Shown here: piece after piece, positions 56,025-64,000 of the stretch
Numbering within the stretch: position 1 is the first letter of the stretch
How the letters are laid out: the number at the start of each line of letters is the position of its first letter
Source: Pseudomonas sp. ATCC 13867
Lineage (GTDB): Bacteria > Pseudomonadota > Gammaproteobacteria > Pseudomonadales > Pseudomonadaceae
Reading direction: 5' to 3'
Length of the DNA stretch: 64,000 bases
Assembly: GCF_000349845.1 (NCBI RefSeq)
Contig: NC_020829.1
Location: forward strand, 2,177,001-2,241,000
Made by a program: the position numbers and the translations under genes
Notes under the pieces: model-generated
Seen by the model: only the letters and a program-made list of their open reading frames with translations
What the model was told of the DNA's origin: nothing
Databases searched by the model: none

Positions 56025-56399
56025 TCAGGCGAACGCCAGTTCCAGGTTGAGCTGCCAGAGATTGCCGTTGAACCTCGCCGCGTCCAGCCGCTCGCGCAGA
56101 GCGAACAGCTCCTGGAGCAGGGCGGGGCGATTGTCGCACTCCAGCGTCCGGCCCTGGAGCAGATCGAGGATGCTCTGCACCAGGCGCCGGCCGCTGTCGG
56201 CGTCGAACCAGCAGCCAAGCTGATCGCCCTTGACCTCGTCGCAGCCGAAAGGGCAAAGGAAGTGTGAGATCGGCGGCAGCCTTCGTGCGCTCAACAGCGA
56301 ATCGATCCGCTGCTGTTCGCGGTACAGCTCCGGCAGCCGCAGGCCGGGTGCGAATCCGGCGATCGGACGCAGCAGGACCAGGCGATAGCAGGCATTCAT
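56025..56399 (-). CDS. Hypothetical protein
   Basis: A 124-residue protein, MNACYRLVLLRPIAGFAPGL start, with CPFGCDEVKGDQLGCWFDAD in the middle (three cysteines) and a helical Leu-rich C-terminus (LLQELFALRERLDAARFN). I recognise no family. No signal peptide or clear ribosome site. It follows the SulP gene on the same strand with 138 bases between, and converges on the flavin reductase-like gene. Confidence 0.6.
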   Translation of the reverse strand: MNACYRLVLLRPIAGFAPGLRLPELYREQQRIDSLLSARRLPPISHFLCPFGCDEVKGDQLGCWFDADSGRRLVQSILDLLQGRTLECDNRPALLQELFALRERLDAARFNGNLWQLNLELAFA

Positions 56400-56446
56400 T
56401 CGTATGTCTCGACGTAGACACGAGGTGTCGGAATTTGCCTTGCAGC

Positions 56447-56465
56447 CCTGCAGCGGCGCTGCAGG
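56447..56465. repeat. 19-base palindrome downstream of SulP
   Basis: CCTGCAGCG-G-CGCTGCAGG, perfect 9-base arms around one base, 73 bases beyond the SulP stop and upstream of the hypothetical gene at 56399. The one-base centre makes it a poor RNA hairpin; more like a DNA-binding palindrome. Confidence 0.6.
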
Positions 56466-56537
56466 CATCGGCTGCAGCTTGGGTCTGAAATGTCCTTTCA
56501 GTGTTCTTGAGGTGCGCCTCGAGCGGTTTGCCGTGCG

Positions 56538-58274
56538 TTATTGGGGCTGGTCGGGCCGATTCGATGGCGAGTGCGGGTCCCAGTTGTGTTGCGCCTTGCG
56601 CTGCTGGTGCCAGCGCCGGTAGGCATTGACCCCGGCGCGCACCGAGCTGAATACCAGCGGCGGTTTCACCTCGCCCAGCGCCCCGGAGCGCTTGAGCATT
56701 GCCATTGTCTCGCCGGTGACCCGCGCCAGCGACAGGTGCACGCCCTGGGCATCCAGCGTCTGCTGCACCTCGCGCAGGGAGGTCAGGCCGCTGATGTCCA
56801 GGTTGAGGATACCCTCGGCGTTGAGCAGCACCGCGCGCGGCTGGTGGGCGGCGGCGACCACCTCCAGCAGGCGCTGCTTGAAGTAGTCGGCGTTGAAGAA
56901 CAGCAGCGGCGCATCGAAACGGTAGATCACCAGGCCGGGCAGGGTGTGCGCGTTGGGGTACTGCTCCAGCTCCACCTGGCCGTCGATGCCGTGTACCCAG
57001 CCCATCACCGCATCATGGGGGCGATAAGTGAGATAGAGCAGGCGCAGCAGGGCGAGCATGATGGCGACGAAGATGCCCGGCAGCACGCCGACGCTGAGCA
57101 CACCGACCGTGGTCAGCACGCAGAGGCTGAACTCGAACCGGCTCAGTTGCCAGAAGCCGCGCAGCGCGCGGAAGTCGATCAGGCCCCAGCCGGCCATCAG
57201 CAGCACCGCGCCCAGTGCCGGCACCGGCACCCAGCCCAGCGGCTTGCTGAACAGCAACAGGATCAGGCCGATCACCAGTGCGGCGACGACGCCGACCATC
57301 TGGCTCTTGCCGCCGACCATGTCGTTCACTGCGGTGCGCGAGTCGGCGCCGCTGATCACGAAGCCCTGGGAAATCCCCGCGCCGATGTTGGCCATGCCCA
57401 GCGCCATGAACTCATGGTTGGCGTCGATGCTGTAGCCGTGGCGCGCGGCGAAGCTGCGCGCGGTGAGCATGGCGCTGCAGAAGCTGATGATGGTGATGCC
57501 CATCGCATCGCGGAACAGGCTGCCCAGTTCCTCGTAGGTGGCGTGGGGCAGGGTCAGCGTGGGCAGGCCCTGGGGCACCTCGCCGAGCAGCTTGATGCCG
57601 TACTGGTCGAGCCCCAGCAGAGCGGCCGCCAGGGTGGCGAACAGCACGCCGACCAGGGCGCCGGGCACCTTTGGGTAGAAGCGCGGCAGGACGATCATCA
57701 GCAGCAGCGTGGAGATGCCCAGCGCGAGGGTCGGCAGGTGCGTATCGGCGAGGTTGCGCAGCAGGGCGATCAGGCCGCGGACGAAACCGCTGGTTTCGCT
57801 GTGGTAGCCCAGCAGCTTGCCGAGTTGGCCGGCGATCAGGCTCAGGCCGATGCCGTTGAGGTAGCCCACCAGCGTTGGCCGCGAGAGGAAGCTGGCGACG
57901 AAGCCGGCACGTGCGAATCCGGCGGCGATGGACAGCGCGCCGACCATCACCGCGACGATCATCGACAGTTGCAGCAGGCGCTGCGGATCGCCGGCGGCCA
58001 GCGGCGTAATGGCGGCGGCGACCATCGCGGCGGTGGCGGCGTCCGGACCGACCATCAACTGCCGCGAACTGCCCACCAGGGCATAGATCAGCATCGGCAG
58101 GATGCAGGCGTAGAGCCCGACCTGGGCGGGGAAGCCAATGATCTGCGCGTAGGCGATGGCGGTGGGAATCTGCACCGCGGCGACCGACAGGCCAGCCTGC
58201 ACATCGCGCGGCAGCCAGTCGAAACGGTAGTGCAGCAGGCTGTCCAGACCGGGCAGCCAACGGGCGAGGGACAT
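56538..58274 (-). CDS. SulP-family anion transporter with STAS domain
   Basis: A 578-residue membrane protein. Residues about 1-420 hold the SulP transmembrane core, beginning LPRDVQAGLSVAAVQIPTAI AYAQIIGFP, which is the SulP signature region. A C-terminal STAS domain follows (PGLVIYRFDAPLLFFNADYF, then GILNLDISGLTSLREV). It probably carries sulfate, bicarbonate or another anion with H+ or Na+. No carbonic anhydrase is adjacent, so bicarbonate is not favoured. The ATG at 58274 is the family-like start. Confidence 0.92.
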   Translation of the reverse strand: MSLARWLPGLDSLLHYRFDWLPRDVQAGLSVAAVQIPTAIAYAQIIGFPAQVGLYACILPMLIYALVGSSRQLMVGPDAATAAMVAAAITPLAAGDPQRLLQLSMIVAVMVGALSIAAGFARAGFVASFLSRPTLVGYLNGIGLSLIAGQLGKLLGYHSETSGFVRGLIALLRNLADTHLPTLALGISTLLLMIVLPRFYPKVPGALVGVLFATLAAALLGLDQYGIKLLGEVPQGLPTLTLPHATYEELGSLFRDAMGITIISFCSAMLTARSFAARHGYSIDANHEFMALGMANIGAGISQGFVISGADSRTAVNDMVGGKSQMVGVVAALVIGLILLLFSKPLGWVPVPALGAVLLMAGWGLIDFRALRGFWQLSRFEFSLCVLTTVGVLSVGVLPGIFVAIMLALLRLLYLTYRPHDAVMGWVHGIDGQVELEQYPNAHTLPGLVIYRFDAPLLFFNADYFKQRLLEVVAAAHQPRAVLLNAEGILNLDISGLTSLREVQQTLDAQGVHLSLARVTGETMAMLKRSGALGEVKPPLVFSSVRAGVNAYRRWHQQRKAQHNWDPHSPSNRPDQPQ

Positions 58275-58394
58275 TCGGGGGGGATCTTCCTTGGAATCGA
58301 CCAGGGGAAATCCTAGCTGGAATGGCTCAACAGAGCTTGTCGGAAATCATCGAGACAGAGCGCGGAAAATGTCGCGGGAGGCGAAGTCTTGTCT

Positions 58395-58471
58395 GTAGGA
58401 GCGAGCTTGCTCGCGAACCGCCCAGCACCGCACTCGCCGGAAAGTGTGTTCGCGAGCAAGTTCGCTCCTGC
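58395..58471. repeat. Inverted REP pair
   Basis: Canonical REP at 58395-58417 and inverted copy ending GCTCCTG at 58470. The spacer (CGCCCAGCACCGCACTCGCC) resembles that at 6524-6552. Confidence 0.88.
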
Positions 58472-58490
58472 ATCAGAGCCGCCTAGGCCG

Positions 58491-59495
58491 TCAGACCTTC
58501 AGCACCAGCTTGCCGAAGTTCTCGCCGCTGAACAGCTTGGCCAAGGTCTCGGGGAAGGTTTCCAGGCCTTCGACGATGTCTTCCTTCGACTTCAGCTTGC
58601 CCTCGGCGATCCAGGTCGCCATGTCCTTGAAGCCTTCCTGGAAGCGGTGGGCGTAGTCCATCACCACCATGCCTTCCATGCGCGCGCGGTTGACCAGCAG
58701 CGAGAGATAATTGGCCGGGCCGCGCACGGCTTCCTTGTTGTTGTACTGGCTGATCGCGCCGCAGATCACCACCCGCGCCTTGGGCGCCAGGCGGGCCAGT
58801 ACGGCGTCGAGGATGTCGCCGCCGACGTTGTCGAAGAACACGTTCACGCCCTTGGGGCACTCGCGCTTGAGGCCGGCGTGGACATCCTCGGCCTTGTAGT
58901 CGATGGCGCCGTCGAAGCCCAGTTCGTCCACCAGGTAGCGGCACTTGTCGGCACCGCCGGCGATGCCGACCACGCGGCAGCCCTTGATCTTGGCGATCTG
59001 CCCGACCACGCTGCCCACCGCGCCGGCGGCGCCGGACACGACCACGGTGTCACCGGCCTGGGGCAGGCCGACGTCGAGGAAGCCGAAGTAGGCGGTCATG
59101 CCGGTCATGCCCAGCGCGGAGAGGTACAGCGGCAGCGGCGCGCGCTGGCTGTCGACCTTGTAGAAGCCCTTGGGTTCGCCGAGGAAGTAGTCCTGCACGC
59201 CGAGGGCGCCGTTCACTTCGTCGCCGACCTTGAAGTCCGGGTGTTGCGAGGCGATCACCTGGCCCACGCCCAGGGCGCGCATTACGTCGCCGATGGCCAC
59301 CGGGGCGATGTAGGACTTGGCGTCGTTCATCCAGCCGCGCATGGCCGGGTCCAGCGACAGGTACTGGTTCTTCACCAGGATCTGGCCGGGGCCGGGCTCA
59401 CCGACCGGGGTTTCCACGTAGGCGAAGGTATCGCGGGTGGCGGCGCCGACCGGGCGCTGGGCGAGCTGGAACTGGCGATTGATCTGGGCGGGCAT
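58491..59495 (-). CDS. NADP-dependent MDR oxidoreductase (curcumin reductase-like)
   Basis: A 334-residue zinc-free medium-chain reductase. RQFQLAQRPVGAATRDTF start, MRGWMNDAKSYIAPV, Rossmann motif VSGAAGAVGSVVGQIAKIKG and the later VNVFFDNVGGDILDAVL and GAISQYNN segments are typical of the leukotriene B4 12-hydroxydehydrogenase/CurA branch, which reduces activated C=C bonds. It is complete. A divergent SDR gene starts 228 bases away. Confidence 0.93.
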   Translation of the reverse strand: MPAQINRQFQLAQRPVGAATRDTFAYVETPVGEPGPGQILVKNQYLSLDPAMRGWMNDAKSYIAPVAIGDVMRALGVGQVIASQHPDFKVGDEVNGALGVQDYFLGEPKGFYKVDSQRAPLPLYLSALGMTGMTAYFGFLDVGLPQAGDTVVVSGAAGAVGSVVGQIAKIKGCRVVGIAGGADKCRYLVDELGFDGAIDYKAEDVHAGLKRECPKGVNVFFDNVGGDILDAVLARLAPKARVVICGAISQYNNKEAVRGPANYLSLLVNRARMEGMVVMDYAHRFQEGFKDMATWIAEGKLKSKEDIVEGLETFPETLAKLFSGENFGKLVLKV

Positions 59496-59722
59496 GGCAG
59501 TGGACTCAGTCAGGGGGAAAGCCTAGGTGATAGTCCGCGCGCGGCGTTGGGGCAAGTTCCGTCCGCCGGGGGAATGTCCGCCCATCGGCGCCAGTGATCC
59601 TGGCTCGCAGCAATCATCATTGACATGGATGCAGTGACGTCGCCCCGCCTGATAGTGCTTCGCGCCCGCAATGCGCTGGCTAGACTGCGACGGTTATCCC
59701 CACACTGCTTCGAGGAACGCTC

Positions 59723-60484
59723 ATGAGTCAGCTGCTTTCCGGCCAGGTCGCCCTGGTCACCGGCGCCGGCAACGGCATCGGCCGCGCCACCGCCCAGGCC
59801 TTTGCCCAGCAGGGCGTCAAGGTCGTGGTTTCCGATGTCGACGCCAAGGGTGGCGAAGCCACCGTCGAGCTGATCCGCGCGGCCGGCGGGGAAGCCACCT
59901 TCATCCGCTGCGACGTGACCCGTGACGCCGAGGTCAAGGCGTTGGTGGACGGCACCGTAGCCGCCTACGGCCGCCTGGACTACGCCTTCAACAATGCCGG
60001 TATCGAGATCGAGAAGGGCAAGCTGGCCGACGGCGAGGAGAGTGAGTTCGACGCCATCATGGGCGTCAACGTGAAGGGCGTCTGGCTGTGCATGAAGCAC
60101 CAGATTCCGCTGATGCTGGAGCAGGGCGGCGGCGCCATCGTCAACACTGCCTCGGTCGCGGGCCTCGGCGCTGCGCCGAAGATGAGTATCTACGCTGCCT
60201 CCAAGCACGCGGTGATCGGCCTGACCAAATCCGCCGCCATCGAGTACGCGAAGAAGAAAATCCGCGTCAACGCGGTATGCCCGGCGGTGATCGACACCGA
60301 CATGTTCCGCCGCGCCTACGAGGCCGACCCGAAGAAGGCCGAGTTCGCCGCCGCCATGCACCCGGTGGGCCGCGTCGGCCGCGTCGAGGAAATCGCCTCC
60401 GCCGTGCTCTACCTGTGCAGCGACAACGCCGGCTTCACCACCGGTATCGCCTTGCCGGTGGATGGCGGGGCGACGGCGATCTGA
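59723..60484 (+). CDS. SDR-family oxidoreductase
   Basis: A 253-residue classical SDR. TGAGNGIGRATA cofactor site, NNAGIEIE, catalytic Ser in NTASVAGLGA and Tyr/Lys in IYAASKHAVIGL, end LPVDGGATAI. A conserved Asp at the end of strand 2 (VVSDVDAKGGE) favours NAD(H). Substrate unknown. It stands alone; a 7-base hairpin follows at 60540-60557. Confidence 0.92.
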   Translation: MSQLLSGQVALVTGAGNGIGRATAQAFAQQGVKVVVSDVDAKGGEATVELIRAAGGEATFIRCDVTRDAEVKALVDGTVAAYGRLDYAFNNAGIEIEKGKLADGEESEFDAIMGVNVKGVWLCMKHQIPLMLEQGGGAIVNTASVAGLGAAPKMSIYAASKHAVIGLTKSAAIEYAKKKIRVNAVCPAVIDTDMFRRAYEADPKKAEFAAAMHPVGRVGRVEEIASAVLYLCSDNAGFTTGIALPVDGGATAI

Positions 60485-60658
60485 TCTTCCCCGAGTGAGT
60501 GTTCTGGGGCGTTCCCTTTCCCAACCCTGGCTGCGCGGTCCGCTCCGAAGGGAGCGGAGGCCGTTCGGCGTGCGGTGAAGTATCGACATCGGGCCGTTCA
60601 GTGCTGTTCTGAGCGCAATGGTGCCAGGCGTACGCTGAATTCAATCTGGCAGAGGAAA

Positions 60659-60696
60659 GCTCCCTCTTCCTTCAGGGAGAGGGCGGGGGAGAGGGC
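60659..60696. repeat. CT-rich repeat, third copy
   Basis: GCTCCCTCTTCCTTCAGGGA then GAGGGCGGGGGAGAGGGC: same family as 12815-12847 and 13494-13541. Confidence 0.65.
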
Positions 60697-60727
60697 AGAT
60701 CCCCGCCATTTCTGACCTGAAAGACCT

Positions 60728-60804
60728 GTAGGAGCGAGCTTGCTCGCGAACGGCTTTCCCGGCCGCTGCGGCGCTGGGCGGTTCGCGAGCAAGCTCGCCC
60801 CTAC
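60728..60804. repeat. Inverted REP pair
   Basis: Canonical REP at 60728-60750 and inverted copy at 60781-60804. The spacer GGCTTTCCCGGCCGCTGCGG is close to the one in the kdpB-kdpC gap. Confidence 0.9.
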
Positions 60805-60947
60805 AAAAAAGCTCGCTCGCCTCACGATTCCACCCCGTTCGCTACAAACTTTCGCATTCTGTTACAGGATGAAGTGGTTTTGGCCTGCAAGGCCAGTTAC
60901 AAGCGCCCAAGAGGCCGAAACAATCGGCCCATTCCAGTTGGAGAATA

Positions 60948-61844
60948 ATGATAATGACCAACGATCCCTTGCTGACGCTGTTCATGCCCATCGCCCTGGG
61001 CATCATCATGCTGGGCCTCGGCCTGTCCCTGACCATCGCCGATTTCGCCCGCGTGGTGCGCTACCCCAAGCCCGTGCTGATCGGCCTGGTGTGCCAGATC
61101 ATCCTGCTGCCCCTGGCGTGCTTCCTCATCACCCTGGGCTTCGCCCTCGAAGCGGCGCTCGCCGTGGGCATGATGCTGCTTGCCGCATCCCCCGGCGGCA
61201 CCACCGCCAACCTCTACAGCCACCTGGCCCACGGCGACGTCGCGCTGAACATCACGCTGACCGCGGTGAACTCGGTGATCGCCATCCTCACCATGCCGCT
61301 GATCGTGAACCTGTCGTTGCTGTACTTCATGAACGACGGGCAGACCATCCCGCTGCAGTTCGCCAAGGTGGTGCAGGTTTTCATCATCGTCCTCGGCCCC
61401 GTGGCCATCGGCATGATCGTGCGGCGTCTGCTGCCGGGCGTGGCGGCGGCGCTGCAGAAGCCGGTGAAGATCCTCTCCGCGCTGCTGCTGGCGGTGATCA
61501 TCGGCGTGGCCGTGACCAAGGACTGGCAAACGTTCCTCACCTATGCGCCCATCGTCGGCGCGGCGGCACTGTGCTTCAACCTGCTGAGCCTGGCCCTGGG
61601 CTACTGGATTCCGCGCCTGCTCAAGCTGTCCAAGCCTCAGTCCATCGCCATCGGCATGGAGATCGGCATCCACAACGGCACCCTCGCCATCGCCCTGGCG
61701 CTCAGCCCGATGCTGCTCAACAACAAGACCATGGCGATCCCGGCGGCCATCTACGGCGTGCTGATGTTCTTCACCGCCGGCCTCTTCGGCTGGTGGGTCA
61801 GTCGTGGCGTGACCAGGACCGCGCCGGAGCAGGCGCCTGCCTGA
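60948..61844 (+). CDS. Bile acid:sodium symporter (BASS)-family transporter
   Basis: A 298-residue membrane protein with about ten helices. ASPGGTTANLYSHLAHGDVA and the later EIGIHNGTLAIALALSP are the two conserved discontinuous-helix regions of BASS proteins. These import organic anions (pantothenate, pyruvate, 2-keto acids in bacteria) with Na+. GGAG just upstream suits either the ATG at 60948 or the one at 60954. Substrate not predictable. Confidence 0.9.
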   Translation: MIMTNDPLLTLFMPIALGIIMLGLGLSLTIADFARVVRYPKPVLIGLVCQIILLPLACFLITLGFALEAALAVGMMLLAASPGGTTANLYSHLAHGDVALNITLTAVNSVIAILTMPLIVNLSLLYFMNDGQTIPLQFAKVVQVFIIVLGPVAIGMIVRRLLPGVAAALQKPVKILSALLLAVIIGVAVTKDWQTFLTYAPIVGAAALCFNLLSLALGYWIPRLLKLSKPQSIAIGMEIGIHNGTLAIALALSPMLLNNKTMAIPAAIYGVLMFFTAGLFGWWVSRGVTRTAPEQAPA

Positions 61845-62011
61845 TGCTCCTGCAAGGGAGCTGTGCTCAGTGTTTCCCTTGGAGCGCCGCAGGATGGGGG
61901 AGCGCCGCGATACTCATCGAGGCCGTGCAGGGGCAGCGTGGGTATCGCAAGCCCGCGGATCGCTGCCCTGGCCATCCTGCGAAGGCGCGCGCCGGCTGCC
62001 GCTGAGCAGGT

Positions 62012-63175
62012 TCAATCCGGCCAATGCCACGCCGGGGCATCGAACATGCCCTGGTCGCGGATGCGCGTCTGGCCCAGTTCCTTGTCCAGGTGCAGGCAGT
62101 TGCACTCGGGGTGCTCCTCCAGCGTGGCGATCAGCCGGCTGGCGTGGGACACGACCCAGACCTGGGTGTGCTTCGAGGCCTCGATGATCAACCGTCCCAG
62201 CGCCGGCAGCAGGTCCGGGTGCAGGCTGGTTTCCGGTTCGTTGAGCACCATCAGCGACGGCGGGCGCGGGGTGAGCAGGGCGGCGACCAGCAGCAGGTAG
62301 CGCAGGGTGCCGTCGGAGAGTTCCGCCGCGCTCAGCGGGCGCAGCAGGCCGTATTGCTTCAGCGCCACGGCGAAGCGTCCACCGGGCTGGCAGTCGATCT
62401 GCAGTTCGGCGCCGGGGAAGGCGTCGCTGATGGCGGTTTCCAGTGCTGTCGCGTTGCCGATTTCACGAATGGTCTGTAGCGCAGCGGCGAGGTCGCGGCC
62501 GTCGTGGTGCAGCACCGGGGTGCGGGTGCCGAGTTGCGGCTGGCGCGCGGGGGCGTCGGCATCGGTGCGGAAGTGGTCGTAGAAGCGCCAGCCGCGAATC
62601 TGCTCGCGCAGCAGCAGGGCTTCGGGGCAGTCCGAGCCGCCGCCGATCCGGGTGAACAGGCTGTCGAAAGTCGGGATGTGCTGCTCCAGCACCTGCCAGC
62701 TGCGGCCTTCGCGGGCGCGCAGCATAGGCCCGTTGCGTTCCACCAGTTGCGACGCGGGGCGGTACCAGGGGCCGGCCCAGATGCTTTCGTGCTTGATCTC
62801 CGGGTCCAGGCCGAAGGCGCTGACCACCGGCGGGGGCGGCAGGCCGAGGGCGATGGCGTAGCCGAAATCTTCGCCGGCAAAGCCCAGGCGCAGGCGCTTC
62901 ACTTCGTTGCGCGGTCCGCCCTGGACTTCCACTTCGCCCGTGCGCATGCGCCGTGAATGGGTTTCCGGCCCGGCCCAGAAGGTGGATTCGAGCCCGCCCT
63001 CGCGCGCCAGTGCATTCACCACGCCGCCCTGGGCGGTCTCGGCAAGCAGGCGCAAGGCGCGATAGAGGTTGGACTTGCCGCTGCCGTTGGCGCCGGTGAT
63101 CAGATTCAGCCGGCCCAGTGGCAGCACCAGCGAGTTGATCGAGCGGTAGTTGGCGACGGCCAGGGTGTACAGCAT
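62012..63175 (-). CDS. AAA-family (RecF/OLD-like) ATPase
   Basis: A 387-residue SMC-type ATPase. Walker A is ITGANGSGKSNLYRAL at residues 26-41. A LSDGTLRYLLLVA signature, Walker B LMVLNEPETSLHPDLL and a D-loop/His switch (VWVVSHASRLIATL) are in the C-terminal third. The usual Walker B Asp is Asn (LNEPE) while the catalytic Glu is kept. Such AAA_21 proteins occur in DNA repair, OLD-type and other defence contexts, but no nuclease or partner gene is adjacent, so a housekeeping role is as likely. The ATG at 63175 is the conserved MLYTLAVANYRSIN start. Confidence 0.85.
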   Translation of the reverse strand: MLYTLAVANYRSINSLVLPLGRLNLITGANGSGKSNLYRALRLLAETAQGGVVNALAREGGLESTFWAGPETHSRRMRTGEVEVQGGPRNEVKRLRLGFAGEDFGYAIALGLPPPPVVSAFGLDPEIKHESIWAGPWYRPASQLVERNGPMLRAREGRSWQVLEQHIPTFDSLFTRIGGGSDCPEALLLREQIRGWRFYDHFRTDADAPARQPQLGTRTPVLHHDGRDLAAALQTIREIGNATALETAISDAFPGAELQIDCQPGGRFAVALKQYGLLRPLSAAELSDGTLRYLLLVAALLTPRPPSLMVLNEPETSLHPDLLPALGRLIIEASKHTQVWVVSHASRLIATLEEHPECNCLHLDKELGQTRIRDQGMFDAPAWHWPD

Positions 63176-63229
63176 GCGGGGCGATCCGGTTCGGGCAATC
63201 GCCCGCATGCTAGCAGAAGGGGTGCGCCA

Positions 63230-64000
63230 TTACGGCGCACGGCGCCAGTTCAGCACCAGTTGGGTCAGCAGCCCGGCCACCAGGCCCCAGAACGCCGAGC
63301 CCACGGAGAACAGGGTGAACCCCGAAGCGGTGACGAGGAAGGTGACCATCGCCGCTTCGCGCTGGCGCGCGTCGGCCATCGCGTTGGTCAGGCCGTTGGT
63401 GATCGAGCCGAGCAGGGCCAGCGCCGCGATGGACAGCACCAGCGCCTTGGGCAAGGCGGCGAACAGTGCGGCCAGGGTGGCGCCGAAAATGCCGGCTACG
63501 CCGTAGAACAGGCCGCACCAGAGCGCGGCGGTGTAGCGTTTGTGCGGGTTCTCGTGGGCTTCCGGGCCGGTGCAGATGGCTGCGCTGATCGCCGCCAGGT
63601 TGATGCCGTGGGAGCCGAAAGGCGCCAGCAGCAGCGAGGCGACGCCGGTCACCGAGATCAGCGGCGAGGCGGGCACCTGGTAGCCATCGGCGCGCAGTAC
63701 GGCCAGGCCCGGCATGTTCTGCGAGGCCATCGCCACGATGAACAGCGGAATGGCGATGCTGATGGTGGCGGCCAGCGAGAAGCTCGGCGCGGTCCACACT
63801 GGACGGGCGATTTCCAGCTGGAAGTGGCTGAAGTCGAGCAGGCCGAGGACGCCGGCCAGGACGACGCCCACCAGCAGCGCGGCGAACACCGCGTAGCGCG
63901 GCGACAGGCGCTTGGCCACCAGGTAGCTGAGGAACATCGCCACCACCAGCAGGGTTTGCTGCTGCGCGGCATTGAGGATCTCGACGCAGATGCGGAACAG
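63230..64000 (-). CDS. benE: BenE-family benzoate/H+ symporter, 5' truncated by window edge
   Basis: The C-terminal 256 residues of a BenE protein, running open to the window end. IPLFIVAMASQNMPGLAVLR, DGYQVPASPLISVTGVASLL and APFGSHGINLAAISAAICTG are diagnostic BenE motifs. It would import benzoate across the inner membrane by proton symport. No other benzoate catabolic genes are visible, so the substrate may be another aromatic acid. The start lies beyond base 64000. Confidence 0.9.
   Translation of the reverse strand: MFRICVEILNAAQQQTLLVVAMFLSYLVAKRLSPRYAVFAALLVGVVLAGVLGLLDFSHFQLEIARPVWTAPSFSLAATISIAIPLFIVAMASQNMPGLAVLRADGYQVPASPLISVTGVASLLLAPFGSHGINLAAISAAICTGPEAHENPHKRYTAALWCGLFYGVAGIFGATLAALFAALPKALVLSIAALALLGSITNGLTNAMADARQREAAMVTFLVTASGFTLFSVGSAFWGLVAGLLTQLVLNWRRAP

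Larger units (their letters stand above)
60485..60947. other. Gene-free stretch with hairpin and repeats
   Basis: No credible gene. It contains a CCGCTCC-GAAG-GGAGCGG hairpin (60540-60557, possible terminator of the SDR gene), a CT-rich repeat copy (60659-60696) and an inverted REP pair (60728-60804). The last 140 bases, before the symporter gene, presumably carry its promoter, with no hexamers I can assign. Confidence 0.7.

Noticed and set aside
62012..64000. Defence-island reading of the AAA ATPase
   Set aside because: Neighbours are transporters and oxidoreductases; no nuclease, methylase or other defence partner is adjacent.

Overview
The window is roughly two-thirds G+C, densely coding and built from gene families typical of Pseudomonas. 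The kdpFABC-DE cluster, selD-selU, a muxABC-opmB-type RND locus, a complete mexS/mexT/mexEF-oprN locus and a MucR-like MHYT-GGDEF-EAL protein point to the P. aeruginosa group. Abundant intergenic REP repeats with the core GTAGGAGCGAGCTTGCTCGCGAAC suggest a relative of P. aeruginosa (nitroreducens/citronellolis-like) rather than P. aeruginosa itself. The species assignment is inference from recognised proteins; no marker gene settles it. I saw no rRNA, tRNA, CRISPR array, transposase or prophage gene.

Layout. 1-6033: end of a hotdog thioesterase, an AraC regulator, a LysE exporter, two overlapping alpha/beta hydrolases, a DUF4892 protein and an AI-2E-type membrane protein. 6034-6601: a gene-free stretch with REP elements and a strongly structured repeat. 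6602-8560: CynX-type MFS transporter and its GntR/FadR regulator. 8814-16995: kdpF-A-B-C-D-E potassium uptake ATPase and two-component system, interrupted by repeats on both sides of kdpC. 17141-20428: patatin-like phospholipase, selD and selU. 20433-22954: thermonuclease-like protein, aldo/keto reductase and divergent LysR. 23195-32921: tpx, then the overlapping muxA-muxB-muxC-opmB efflux operon. 33077-37991: monooxygenase/amidotransferase pair with a divergent LysR, two small exported proteins, and a LysR/SDR divergent pair. 38045-42322: FUSC protein, mucR-like gene and a LysR. 42501-44827: ankyrin protein, nucleoside deaminase and MFS transporter. 45048-45553: two very small genes. 45786-54342: oprN, mexF, mexE and mexT (minus strand) with divergent mexS. 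54578-64000: GFA-family protein, lipoprotein, flavin reductase-like protein, a hypothetical, a SulP transporter, an MDR oxidoreductase, an SDR, a bile-acid:sodium symporter-family protein, an AAA ATPase and a truncated benE.

How the genes work together. KdpDE senses K+ limitation and drives kdpFABC. SelD makes selenophosphate for SelU, which converts 2-thiouridine to 2-selenouridine in tRNA. The two RND systems are each complete (adaptor, pump or pumps, outer-membrane channel), and the second carries its activator MexT and modulator MexS, all apparently intact. Several LysR genes sit divergently next to a probable target enzyme, with inverted repeats in the intergenic DNA.

The observations most worth following are the multi-hairpin element at 6147-6319, the composite REP units with conserved spacers, repeat invasion of the kdp operon, a 55-residue two-helix membrane protein at 45048-45215, the amidotransferase/monooxygenase operon at 33077-34131, and nod-box-like and MexT-box-like sites around mexT.
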